DNA from: Verrucomicrobiaceae bacterium
GTDB lineage: Bacteria; Verrucomicrobiota; Verrucomicrobiia; Verrucomicrobiales; Verrucomicrobiaceae
Length of the DNA: 64,000 nt
Assembly (NCBI GenBank): GCA_016795465.1
Contig: JAEUHK010000101.1
Span: 1-64,000 of the forward strand
Direction: 5' to 3'
Below, piece by piece: positions 42,651 through 50,084 of this stretch (position 1 is the first letter of the stretch; each line of letters begins with the position of its first letter). The notes beneath the pieces are model-generated. The model was not told the origin of the DNA and did no database searches. It saw only the letters and a program-made list of their open reading frames with translations. Position numbers and translations under genes: made by a program.

Positions 42651-42938
42651 ATGAATAAAGAAGATGATGCCTCGTCCGAGGAAGATCCATCCGATCCATC
42701 CATGAAATCTACCTCACGCTTCTTCACCAAAGTCACCGTCATGGGCATCACGCTCGCGATTGCTCTCTTCGTCTCTGCCGCAATGCCTGCTCAGGCAGCC
42801 TATGTGGTGCAAAAGGCAGCTTCAACAGCCCGCGCCGCCGTCATGCACCTTTGTGAACGATTCTGCGGCAATCATCACCATCATCACGGTCACCGCTGGT
42901 GTGGTCATGGTGAGGATTACTGGTGTCCTGGGCACTGA
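42651..42938 (+). CDS. Small exported His-rich metal-binding protein
   Basis: The 95-aa protein (or 78 aa from the ATG at 42702) has a signal peptide (TLAIALFVSAAMPAQA) and a mature tail with HLCERFCGNHHHHHGHRWCGHGEDYWC, dense in His and Cys. This composition suits periplasmic binding of Zn, Ni, Co or Cu. It lies between the copper pump/sulfatase genes and the P1B ATPase. I do not recognise a named family. Confidence 0.65.
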   Translation: MNKEDDASSEEDPSDPSMKSTSRFFTKVTVMGITLAIALFVSAAMPAQAAYVVQKAASTARAAVMHLCERFCGNHHHHHGHRWCGHGEDYWCPGH

Positions 42939-42946
42939 GCAGCGGC

Positions 42947-43333
42947 TCAATGCTTGTCCGCGCCTTTCTCCATCGCTTGCATGAAGTGCGCACCGTCCTC
43001 AGGGGACATCAGGCGGCTGATTTCCTCATGGTGACGGTGCTTATCGTCACGAGTGCGGGCGGGTTTGATGCTGAAGGGGCTGCCGCTGCCGTGGAAGTCG
43101 AGTTCGATCTGCTTGATGCGCTCGGCCTGCTCGTCGTCGAGGTGGTAAACTGTCTTCCATCCTTCGACGGTTTTGGAAACGGAAGCGTGTTGCTGGTGGA
43201 GGGAGGAAAAGTGGATCACAAGGGCCGGAACTGCGAGGAGCAGGATCGGCACGCCAATGAGCATAGCCTTGTCACGCGGGGACAAAGTGGTCGATGCGAT
43301 GGCGGCTTTCTTTTTGCGCGAAGGCTTGCTCAC
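42947..43333 (-). CDS. Membrane-anchored protein coupled to the P1B ATPase, possible metal sensor
   Basis: I start this at GTG 43333, which overlaps the ATPase stop (GTGA) and gives 128 aa; the ATG at 43432 would overlap the ATPase gene by 100 bases. A Lys-rich start is followed by one membrane helix (about residues 24-43) and a periplasmic helical domain with LDDEQAERIKQIELDFHG and RDDKHRHHEEISRLMSPED. The layout recalls small periplasmic metal-resistance proteins with a His-containing helix. Its exact role is unknown. Confidence 0.65.
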   Translation of the reverse strand: MSKPSRKKKAAIASTTLSPRDKAMLIGVPILLLAVPALVIHFSSLHQQHASVSKTVEGWKTVYHLDDEQAERIKQIELDFHGSGSPFSIKPARTRDDKHRHHEEISRLMSPEDGAHFMQAMEKGADKH

Positions 43334-45309
43334 GAAGCACTCGGATTGAGGTTTGTCGTGCCGCCGAGGAGCCGGAGCGCGTTCATAATGACGAGCAGTG
43401 TCGCGCCGGTATCCGCCAGGATGGCGAGCCACAGGCTGGTGTGGCCGGTGAAGGCGAGGATGAGAAAGACGGCCTTCACAGCGAGGGCAAAGGTGATGTT
43501 GAACTGGATGATGCGGAGCGTGCGGCGGCCAAGATGAATGGCCTCGGCCACTCGGGTGAGATCGTCCTGCATGAGAGCCATATCGGCGGTCTCGATGGCG
43601 GTGTCGCTGCCGATGGCACCCATGGCAATGCCCACGCTGGCAAGGGCGAGCGCGGGGGCGTCATTCACGCCGTCGCCGATCATGCCGACGTAGTGATGCT
43701 CGGCCATGAGGCGGCGGATGTGCTCGATCTTCTGCTCAGGCATGAGGTCGCCATAGGCTTCATCAATGCCTGCGGTGCGCGCGATGGCGTCCACGGTGCG
43801 TTGATTGTCACCGCTGAGCATGACGACTTTTTCGATGCCCGCGTCATGGAGAAGGGTGAGGGCATTGGCGGCCTCGGGGCGGATGGTATCGCCGATGCTG
43901 AGGATGCCGAGGATGGCACCGGCACAGCCTTCATGCGGACTGTGGCCGAGGATGGCGAGGGACTGGCCTTTGTTCTCGATCTCTGTAAGCCGCGCCTCGA
44001 TCTCCGGGCTGCACAGGCCCAGCTCATGAGCCATCTTGTGATTGCCGATGAAGTGCGGGTGGCCGTCGATGACGGCGGTGGCTCCACGTCCGGTGACGGA
44101 TTGATACTGTGTGGATTCGTTCCAGGTGATGCTTTTGCTCTGAGCCGCAGCAACGACAGCTTTCGCCAGAGGATGCTCGGAATGTGCGTCGATGGCAGCA
44201 GCACGACGCATGATTTCTTCTTCAGTGATGTCACCAACAAGAGTGACGCCGGTGACCTGAGGTCGGCCTTGCGTGATGGTGCCGGTCTTGTCCACGGCGA
44301 GGGCGCGGAGCTTGCCCACGGCTTCCAGATAAGCGCCGCCTTTGATGAGCACGCCGCGCCGTGCCAGGGCGGTGAGGCCGGAGACAATGGAAACGGGCGT
44401 GGCAATGACGAGCGCACAGGGACAGGCGATGACTAGAAGCACAAGGGCGCGATACGTCCACTCCGACCACGCGCCGCCCGTGACCAAGGGCGGCAGCAGG
44501 GCAACCAATAGCGCGACGACAAACACAGCGGGTGTGTAGATGGTGGCGAACTTGTCCACGAAGCGCTGCGTGGGCGCTTTCTGCTCCTCGGCTTCTTCGA
44601 CCAGTTTGATGATGCGGGCGAGCGTGGAGTCGCTGGCGGCTTTCGTCACTCGAACGGTGAGAGAACCTTCGCCATTGATCGTGCCCGCGAACACGGTATC
44701 GCCGGGCTTCTTCTCCACCGGCACGGACTCGCCCGTGATGGGCGCTTGATTCACGGCAGAGTCACCCGTGACGACTTCACCATCTAGCGGCACGCTGCTG
44801 CCGCTGCGCACGCTGATCTCCATGCCGACTGCCACTTCTGCCACCGGCACTTCTTTGGAGCTGCCGTCAGCATTTTTGACCAAGGCGGTTTGTGGCGTGA
44901 GCTTTAGCAAGGAGGCGATGGCACGCCGCGCACGGCCCACGCTCCACGATTCCAACAGCTCTGATAGCGCAAAGAGAAAGACCACAGCGGCACCTTCCGC
45001 GCCTTCACCTACAAGCCATGCGCCACTCACCGCCACGGTCATGAGCACGTTCATGTCGAGCCGCAGTTTCTTGAGTGCTTTGAAGGCCGCAGGAAAAACC
45101 AACAAGCCTCCCGCCAGTGTCGCGAAGGCAAAACAACCCGTGTGCAACATGGATGGCCCTAGCTTGAGCCATTGCAGCAGCATCCCGAGGCCAAGCAGCG
45201 CACCGGACGCGATGACGAGCGCATTGCGCGGCAGCGATGTTTCATCATGTCCGTGCTCGCATGAGCCACAGGACTTGGATTCGGAGGTGTGGGTGTCTTC
45301 GGTGCTCAT
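43330..45309 (-). CDS. P1B-type heavy-metal-transporting ATPase (Zn/Cd/Pb class)
   Basis: The 659-aa protein has the phosphorylation motif DKTGT near residue 337 and the membrane metal-binding CPC in VIACPCALVIATPVS near 298, followed by the VSGLTALARRGVLIKGG stretch typical of ZntA/CadA. It lacks a classical N-terminal HMA domain; instead the first 25 residues carry KSCGSCEHGHDE, a short Cys/His metal-binding start. It exports Zn(II), Cd(II) or Pb(II) from the cytoplasm. It is divergent from a His-rich exported protein. Confidence 0.9.
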   Translation of the reverse strand: MSTEDTHTSESKSCGSCEHGHDETSLPRNALVIASGALLGLGMLLQWLKLGPSMLHTGCFAFATLAGGLLVFPAAFKALKKLRLDMNVLMTVAVSGAWLVGEGAEGAAVVFLFALSELLESWSVGRARRAIASLLKLTPQTALVKNADGSSKEVPVAEVAVGMEISVRSGSSVPLDGEVVTGDSAVNQAPITGESVPVEKKPGDTVFAGTINGEGSLTVRVTKAASDSTLARIIKLVEEAEEQKAPTQRFVDKFATIYTPAVFVVALLVALLPPLVTGGAWSEWTYRALVLLVIACPCALVIATPVSIVSGLTALARRGVLIKGGAYLEAVGKLRALAVDKTGTITQGRPQVTGVTLVGDITEEEIMRRAAAIDAHSEHPLAKAVVAAAQSKSITWNESTQYQSVTGRGATAVIDGHPHFIGNHKMAHELGLCSPEIEARLTEIENKGQSLAILGHSPHEGCAGAILGILSIGDTIRPEAANALTLLHDAGIEKVVMLSGDNQRTVDAIARTAGIDEAYGDLMPEQKIEHIRRLMAEHHYVGMIGDGVNDAPALALASVGIAMGAIGSDTAIETADMALMQDDLTRVAEAIHLGRRTLRIIQFNITFALAVKAVFLILAFTGHTSLWLAILADTGATLLVIMNALRLLGGTTNLNPSAS

Positions 45310-45425
45310 AAATTAAAGGTGTGAAAAAATGGAGTGCTGCTGAATAGCCGCATTCGCGCTGCGTCTGATTTACACGCCGCTGTTATGCGGCAACGACTCA
45401 AACCCAAACCCAAACCCAACGCATC

Positions 45426-45803
45426 ATGAAAAAGCTCATCACTCTCCTGGCGGTCACTGCCAGCTTCGCCGTCTTCACTCCTGCCGCAGTGCAGGCGGGA
45501 GACCGACACTCCTCCACTCATGGCAACGGGCACAACTCCGGCCATGGTTCTAGCCACGGCAGCGGGCACAACTCCGGTCATGGTTCCAGCAATCACTACA
45601 CACCGAATCATGGAGGCGGACACAGTTCCAGTCATGGCTCCAGCAGCCACTATACGCCAAGTCATGGCAGCTACGGCGGGCACAGCAGCAACCAGCATTA
45701 CGTTCCGAATCCCGGTCATGGCTCCAGCCATCAAAGCGGTAGCCAAGGCCACATCAGCCTGCCGGGATTCCATCTTGATTTTGGCAGCCGTGGCCGTCAC
45801 TAA
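45426..45803 (+). CDS. Exported His/Gly/Ser-rich repeat protein
   Basis: The 125-aa protein has a signal peptide (LLAVTASFAVFTPAAVQA) and a mature region of irregular repeats such as GHNSGHGSSH, GHNSGHGSSNHYTPNHGG and GHSSSHGSSSHYTPSHG; more than 20 of about 100 residues are His. It is likely a periplasmic or surface metal buffer. The DNA shows the same tandem structure, so the repeats grew by duplication. It is divergent from the P1B ATPase and ends at a terminator. Confidence 0.75.
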   Translation: MKKLITLLAVTASFAVFTPAAVQAGDRHSSTHGNGHNSGHGSSHGSGHNSGHGSSNHYTPNHGGGHSSSHGSSSHYTPSHGSYGGHSSNQHYVPNPGHGSSHQSGSQGHISLPGFHLDFGSRGRH

Positions 45804-45833
45804 CCCAGGGAGTGGATGCCCTGTTTCCAAACA

Positions 45834-45869
45834 AGCCTGCCGGAGAATGGATGCTCCGGCGGGCTTTTT
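45834..45869. terminator. Bidirectional intrinsic terminator
   Basis: The stem AGCCTGCCGGAG / CTCCGGCGGGCT (one mismatch) is followed by TTTTT on the plus strand. It lies between the His-rich gene and the convergent gene at 45905-46453. Confidence 0.8.
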
Positions 45870-45904
45870 GATGGCACCCGGTGGAAAAAAAGGGTTCATG
45901 CGAA

Positions 45905-46453
45905 TCAATCCGTGCCGCCCATGAGTTTTTGGATGCTCGGCGTGCTGTAGGCTTCACCGGCGAGCTTGCCGTCCACAAAGGCCCGCACACCCCAGGCGTG
46001 GTAGCGGACGCCGGTGGCTTCGATGACTTTTGAGCGGGCACGCTTGCCGCTGCCAGTGCGGACTGAATGACGCGGGGTGTAGGTGAAGTTGACGGGCTTG
46101 GTCTTGGCGTCGGCCTTTTTGCCTTGAGCCAGCTCCACGGTCTCTGTGCCGCTGCCATGTTTGATCACCTTGTCCGTGTCGAGGTTGTCGCCAAAGAAGG
46201 CCCATTCGAGCTTCACTGCGGCAGGCTTTTCGAGATGAAAGGCGGTGGCGGAGATTTCGAGCCAGCGGCTCTGCACCTCCTGTGGATTGTTTCCTTTGGG
46301 ATCGTTGTGTTCGGTCTTGGCGGCCACCTGGAGCTTGATGACGTTGTCTGCGAGCGCCGCTCCTGTGGTGGTGAGCAGGATACAGATGATGTGGGTGGTG
46401 AGTCGGCGGAGTGAACTCCGGCGGCGTTGGGTGGATGTGGTTTGTGTGTTCAT
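45905..46453 (-). CDS. Exported protein of unknown function, last gene of the Czc/NicO operon
   Basis: The 182-aa protein starts at the ATG at 46453. An Arg-rich start and hydrophobic stretch (HIICILLTTTGAALA) form a signal peptide. The mature domain is beta-rich and basic (WLEISATAFHLEKPAAVKLEWAFF, SVRTGSGKRARSK, AWGVRAFVDGKLAGEAYS), resembling an immunoglobulin-like sandwich. I do not recognise it. Co-transcription with metal exporters suggests a periplasmic accessory role. Confidence 0.65.
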   Translation of the reverse strand: MNTQTTSTQRRRSSLRRLTTHIICILLTTTGAALADNVIKLQVAAKTEHNDPKGNNPQEVQSRWLEISATAFHLEKPAAVKLEWAFFGDNLDTDKVIKHGSGTETVELAQGKKADAKTKPVNFTYTPRHSVRTGSGKRARSKVIEATGVRYHAWGVRAFVDGKLAGEAYSTPSIQKLMGGTD

Positions 46454-46491
46454 GGCGTTTGTGGAAAGAGGAAAGATGCAGATGTGAGAGT

Positions 46492-46983
46492 TCATGGACG
46501 CCTGGCAAAGTCGCAGGCGGACTTCGGTGCTCCGTGGAAGACGATTTTGACGGATGAACCAGACGGTGGCTTTGAAGCGAGCGAGACGGAGTAGCGCGAA
46601 TAGGAGAAGCCTATGCGTCTTCCCGATGGAAGTTCGCGTGGCAGATAATCCACAGCGGTGCCTTCGATAGCTTCTCCCCGCGCATTAAGCACGACGACAT
46701 CGACGTGGGAGCCTGCCGGCGGATTGAACAAGGAATGCCGTCCTACGAGTCCGAAGACCATGGTGCCAGTGACGCTGCTGCGGACGTGTGCCGAAACAAT
46801 GGTTCCACCCTCATCTGAAACCTTCTCCACAGTGACAGGTAGTTCCCTGCGAGCACCACCGAGCACAAAATCAATCAGTCCATCAGAGCGTTGCGCATGC
46901 TGCCAGACAGTAGTGGTGCATGAGGAGCAAACCAACAGCACGCTTATGGCAAGCAAATGAATGGTAAGTGAGGTTGAATTCAT
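46492..46983 (-). CDS. Lipoprotein of unknown function
   Basis: The 163-aa protein starts at the ATG at 46983 and has a lipobox ending VLLVCSSC. The mature part is beta-rich (ELPVTVEKVSDEGGTIVSAHV, SHVDVVVLNARGEAIEG) with two basic stretches. There are few Cys or His, so direct metal binding is unlikely. It lies five bases after the preceding gene of the operon. Confidence 0.65.
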   Translation of the reverse strand: MNSTSLTIHLLAISVLLVCSSCTTTVWQHAQRSDGLIDFVLGGARRELPVTVEKVSDEGGTIVSAHVRSSVTGTMVFGLVGRHSLFNPPAGSHVDVVVLNARGEAIEGTAVDYLPRELPSGRRIGFSYSRYSVSLASKPPSGSSVKIVFHGAPKSACDFARRP

Positions 46984-46988
46984 GACGG

Positions 46989-47360
46989 TCAGGGCTTGAG
47001 CGAAGGCGCGAGCAGCACGATCTGGCGCACGAAATCCGGGCCGATGAGGGGATTGTGCAGCTTGATCTGAACCCTCATGCCGGGTTTGAGATGAGTGGGC
47101 AGCGATTCCACCTCTCCGTGCCAGAATCTGGCCCATTCGGAGTAAACGAACTGGCGCACGGGGCCACCATCCTGCGCGAAGGTGATCCAGCGGGTGGTGT
47201 GATCGACGCTTTGGACGACGCCGGTCATGGTGGTGCCCATCGGGCGGATCGCGCTGGCGGTGGATGGCAGCACGAACAGGGAGAACAGTGCGCAGATTAT
47301 AGCGACCGTGGCAGCTCGGGTGAGGAGCCTGCCACACGAAAAAGCGGAGGATGTTTTCAT
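46989..47360 (-). CDS. Small exported OB-like protein of unknown function
   Basis: The 123-aa protein starts at the ATG at 47360, overlapping the NicO gene stop (ATGA). A signal peptide (IICALFSLFVLPSTASA) precedes a short beta-rich domain: TGVVQSVDHTTRWITFAQDGG and LKPGMRVQIKLHNPLIG, which looks like a small OB or SH3-like barrel. Similar small domains accompany CusF-type carriers, but the CusF metal ligands (His, two Met, Trp) are not evident. Confidence 0.65.
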   Translation of the reverse strand: MKTSSAFSCGRLLTRAATVAIICALFSLFVLPSTASAIRPMGTTMTGVVQSVDHTTRWITFAQDGGPVRQFVYSEWARFWHGEVESLPTHLKPGMRVQIKLHNPLIGPDFVRQIVLLAPSLKP

Positions 47361-48640
47361 GGTGTGATGTGTTGGTGTGGTTGTGAAAGTCCCTGCCAGC
47401 CCTGCCAAGCCATGAAGGCGGCGAGCAGGACGAGGAGGGCGCAGGAAATGTAGGGAGCGCGGCGCATCCATTCGCCGAAGCCGCTGAATCGCTTCTGAGC
47501 GTGATTCACGCTCCACGCGGCGACGGCTCCAATAGTGACCATCGTCAAGGCGAGGCCGAGGCTGAAGGCGGCGACAAGGGCGAAGCCGAGGACGACTTTC
47601 TTGATCTGCAAACACACGACCAAGATGGTGAAGGCGGCGGGACAAGGCATGAGGCCGCCGGTGATGCCGAACAAGACAATCTGCGGCGTGGTGACGGCTC
47701 GGTTGGCGAAGCGGCGTGCGATGTCCTCGGCATGGGCACGCTCGTGAGCATCCTGGTAGGGATCGTTTTCGTCGTTCACGACCTCCACAGCGGGCGCGGG
47801 AGCGACAGGCGTCTGGTTGTCAGTCGTGGTTGGGCGATGAAAGCGGAGGCGGTAGGTGTGGGCGTGGTCCTCATGCCCCATCATGAGTGTGGCGGCGAAC
47901 TCATGCGGCTCCGGCACGAGGGCCGTGGATTCCCAGAAGGCATCCTGCTCCTCGAACTGAAAGCTCTGCGAGCTGCCGTCCAGCCTGGAGGTTTCCATCG
48001 CCATGCGTGTGCGCTTTGGCATCGGCAGCAGCTCGCCGCTCGCACGACAGGGATGAATGCGAAAGCGTGGCGAGTCTCCAGCGCTGATCTGGATGCGCAG
48101 CCAGCCATGCCCGGTGTCGAGCATGACGCCTGGGTTCTCCGCCTCCGCACGGCGGAGGGCCAGCGCGGCGAGGCGCTCGTTGCTGATCATTCCCTCCGGA
48201 AGGGTGATGGTGTGTTGAAAATCCTGAGCCACCACAGTTGCCGGTGCGTGGCTGGAAGGATGGTGGTGGCGTTCCGCGTGCTCGTGCGCCTCCAGGCCCT
48301 CCCGCCGGGTGCGAAGAAACATCCATACGGCCAGCACAAAAATCATCGCGGCAGAAGCGAGGTGGAAGTAAGGCTCGGTGTGCTCGGCGTTCCACTGACC
48401 GCCGTAATGCAGTGCCAGCGCGGCGAGAATCCAGATGAGCAGCGAGTGTGAAATGGCGGCGGAGAGGCCCAGCAGCACCGCCTGCCAAACAGTGCCACGA
48501 ATGGCGATGATGAAGGCCGCCATCATCGTCTTGGAATGCCCCGGCTCCAGACCATGCAGGGCACCGAGCAGGATCGCGATGGGAATGTAGAGCCACGCAT
48601 GGGCGCTGCCACTTTGAATGAGCTGGGTGATGTCTGACAT
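47357..48640 (-). CDS. NicO/RcnA-type nickel-cobalt exporter with large insertion
   Basis: The 427-aa membrane protein has the signature HGLEPGHSKTMMAAF at about residues 29-43 and the C-terminal helices of RcnA/NicO (GGLMPCPAAFTILVVCLQIKK). RcnA of E. coli is about 274 aa; here a His-rich stretch (EAHEHAERHHHPSSH, about 118-132) is followed by about 130 extra residues of soluble, beta-rich sequence between helices 3 and 4. The inserted domain is likely periplasmic or cytosolic metal-binding. It would export Ni(II) and Co(II). Confidence 0.85.
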   Translation of the reverse strand: MSDITQLIQSGSAHAWLYIPIAILLGALHGLEPGHSKTMMAAFIIAIRGTVWQAVLLGLSAAISHSLLIWILAALALHYGGQWNAEHTEPYFHLASAAMIFVLAVWMFLRTRREGLEAHEHAERHHHPSSHAPATVVAQDFQHTITLPEGMISNERLAALALRRAEAENPGVMLDTGHGWLRIQISAGDSPRFRIHPCRASGELLPMPKRTRMAMETSRLDGSSQSFQFEEQDAFWESTALVPEPHEFAATLMMGHEDHAHTYRLRFHRPTTTDNQTPVAPAPAVEVVNDENDPYQDAHERAHAEDIARRFANRAVTTPQIVLFGITGGLMPCPAAFTILVVCLQIKKVVLGFALVAAFSLGLALTMVTIGAVAAWSVNHAQKRFSGFGEWMRRAPYISCALLVLLAAFMAWQGWQGLSQPHQHITP

Positions 48641-48660
48641 GGTCTGGATAGGTGGCGGGG

Positions 48661-49461
48661 TTATTCCTTGAGTTTGGCGTTGGCGATTTCGGCGGGATAG
48701 AGCGCTTTGAGAGCGGCGAGGGTTTTGTCCACGGTGTCGAGATGCAGATTGGCCTCGGCGGGTTTGCGGGCGGCGAAGGCTTCGCGCACGCCATGGAGCG
48801 CGGTTTTGAGGTCGGAGACGAGCTTGGTCACGTCGGCCTGCTTCGCGGCATCGGTTTTGGCAGTGAGGGCGGTGGCCAGCACGGGAAAGGCTTCCGTGAC
48901 TTCATCAATGGCTTCGTAGGCTTTGTCGGTGGTGCCTTCGTGCAGCTCTTCGGTGTGCTGGTTGATCTCGGCCCACACACCGGCGAGGTCGGCGGGGACT
49001 TCGACGTTTTTGCCGCTCTTTTTGCTGCCGCAATCACAGTGCCACTCGGGTTCTTTGCACTCGCCACAGGCGATGGTGTTGAAGTGCAGGCGGAAGGGCA
49101 CGGATTTGGCCGCGCCTGGCTCGCGTAGCTGCATGATGACGTAGTAGTCGGTGCCTTCGGGAGCGGTTTCGGTTATGAGGGTGTCACCCTTGGCCTCGAC
49201 GCTGAGTTTTTTGGCGGCGCTGCGGTCGCCAGCGGTGACGGTGACTTTGCGCTCGCCGAGGGCGATGGGTTTGCGGTCTTTATCGAGAAAGGTGATCTCG
49301 AAGCGGCGGTCGGCGCTAACTTTGAGTTCCGCATTCGGCGTGGTGACGGAATCAATGGCGATGATGCGGCCTCCGTTGGGGCTGAAAATAAAACGCCCGT
49401 GGGCGTGAACGCTGCCGCAGAAGGCGAGCAGCATGGCGAGGTGCAGAAGTGTGGATTTCAT
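48661..49461 (-). CDS. Exported protein with Cys cluster and helical tail, unknown family
   Basis: The 266-aa protein has a signal peptide (LHLAMLLAFCGSVHA). Residues 20-135 form a beta domain homologous to the 158-aa protein at 49525-50001 (shared GGRII/GGKLI start, ADRRFEITFLDKD versus KDKKVEIRFINDD, and the GDRSAxxKL pattern). Then come CGECKEPEWHCDCGSKK, a Cys cluster, and a C-terminal helical domain (about 155-266). It is probably a periplasmic metal carrier or buffer of the operon. No named family is recognised. Confidence 0.7.
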   Translation of the reverse strand: MKSTLLHLAMLLAFCGSVHAHGRFIFSPNGGRIIAIDSVTTPNAELKVSADRRFEITFLDKDRKPIALGERKVTVTAGDRSAAKKLSVEAKGDTLITETAPEGTDYYVIMQLREPGAAKSVPFRLHFNTIACGECKEPEWHCDCGSKKSGKNVEVPADLAGVWAEINQHTEELHEGTTDKAYEAIDEVTEAFPVLATALTAKTDAAKQADVTKLVSDLKTALHGVREAFAARKPAEANLHLDTVDKTLAALKALYPAEIANAKLKE

Positions 49462-49524
49462 GGTGGTAAAGGAGTGAGTGGTCTCCGGCGCGAGCGCCGC
49501 GCCGGAGCATGGGCTGGTGGTGGG

Positions 49525-50001
49525 TTATTTCTTTTCTTCTTCGCCATGCGCACAGGTGCAGGCGTATTCCTTGTTCTTGCAGGTGGGGCATTGGGCGAGG
49601 TTCAGGTTGAACTTCTCGGTCACGGCTTTCTCACCGGCCTTGGCCTTGATCTGCACGACTGTGGGCAGATCATCGCCTTCGGGGATAACCTTGTCGGAGA
49701 TGAGCTTGTCGCCGTCTTTGGTGAAGGCGAGCTTTGTGGGAGCGCTGCGATCACCAAGGATGACGGTGATGACTTGCTCACCTGGGGCGACGACTTTCAT
49801 GTCGTCGTTGATGAAGCGGATTTCGACCTTCTTGTCTTTGTTCACGAAGAACTCGACGTGGGGTTCCACTTCGGTGATGAGCTTGCCACCGGTGGGGCCG
49901 GCTTTGGCGGCGTGTTCGTGGTCATGCTTGTCTTTGTCCGCAGCGGTGGCGGTGAAGGCGAGCGCGAGGGTGAGCAGGGTGCTGAGCAGTTTGGATTTCA
50001 T
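49525..50001 (-). CDS. Exported paralogue with single beta domain and Cys tail
   Basis: The 158-aa protein starts at the ATG at 50001 with a signal peptide (LLSTLLTLALAFTATA), a His-rich lead (KDKHDHEHAAK), the beta domain shared with its downstream neighbour and a terminal CPTCKNKEYACTCAHG cluster. It lacks the helical tail of the neighbour. The tandem pair arose by duplication. It would bind metal between the permease and the outside, by inference from His/Cys content and operon position. Confidence 0.7.
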   Translation of the reverse strand: MKSKLLSTLLTLALAFTATAADKDKHDHEHAAKAGPTGGKLITEVEPHVEFFVNKDKKVEIRFINDDMKVVAPGEQVITVILGDRSAPTKLAFTKDGDKLISDKVIPEGDDLPTVVQIKAKAGEKAVTEKFNLNLAQCPTCKNKEYACTCAHGEEEKK

Positions 50002-50049
50002 GGGGTGCGGTTGTCTTTGGTTTGGTTTCGGTTCTGTTTTGCCTGGGTG

Positions 50050-50069
50050 CGACGGCGTGTATGCCGTCG
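50050..50069 (-). other. Intercistronic hairpin downstream of the CzcA-like gene
   Basis: CGACGGC and GCCGTCG are exact complements around a six-base loop in the 83-bp gap between the permease stop (50085) and the next ATG (50001). It may reduce readthrough or stabilise the permease mRNA. There is no T-run. Confidence 0.5.
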
Positions 50070-50084
50070 AGACTTCGGAAAATT

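Noticed and set aside
42524..42751. Intact 75-aa gene on the minus strand
   Set aside because: Only the last 34 residues match the lipoprotein family; the upstream part is Ser/Asp low-complexity, lacks a signal peptide and overlaps the start of the divergent His-rich gene.
45500..45780. Short tandem repeats that could suggest a CRISPR array
   Set aside because: The repeats are irregular, in frame and encode the His/Gly/Ser-rich protein; there are no constant repeats with unique spacers, and no cas genes.
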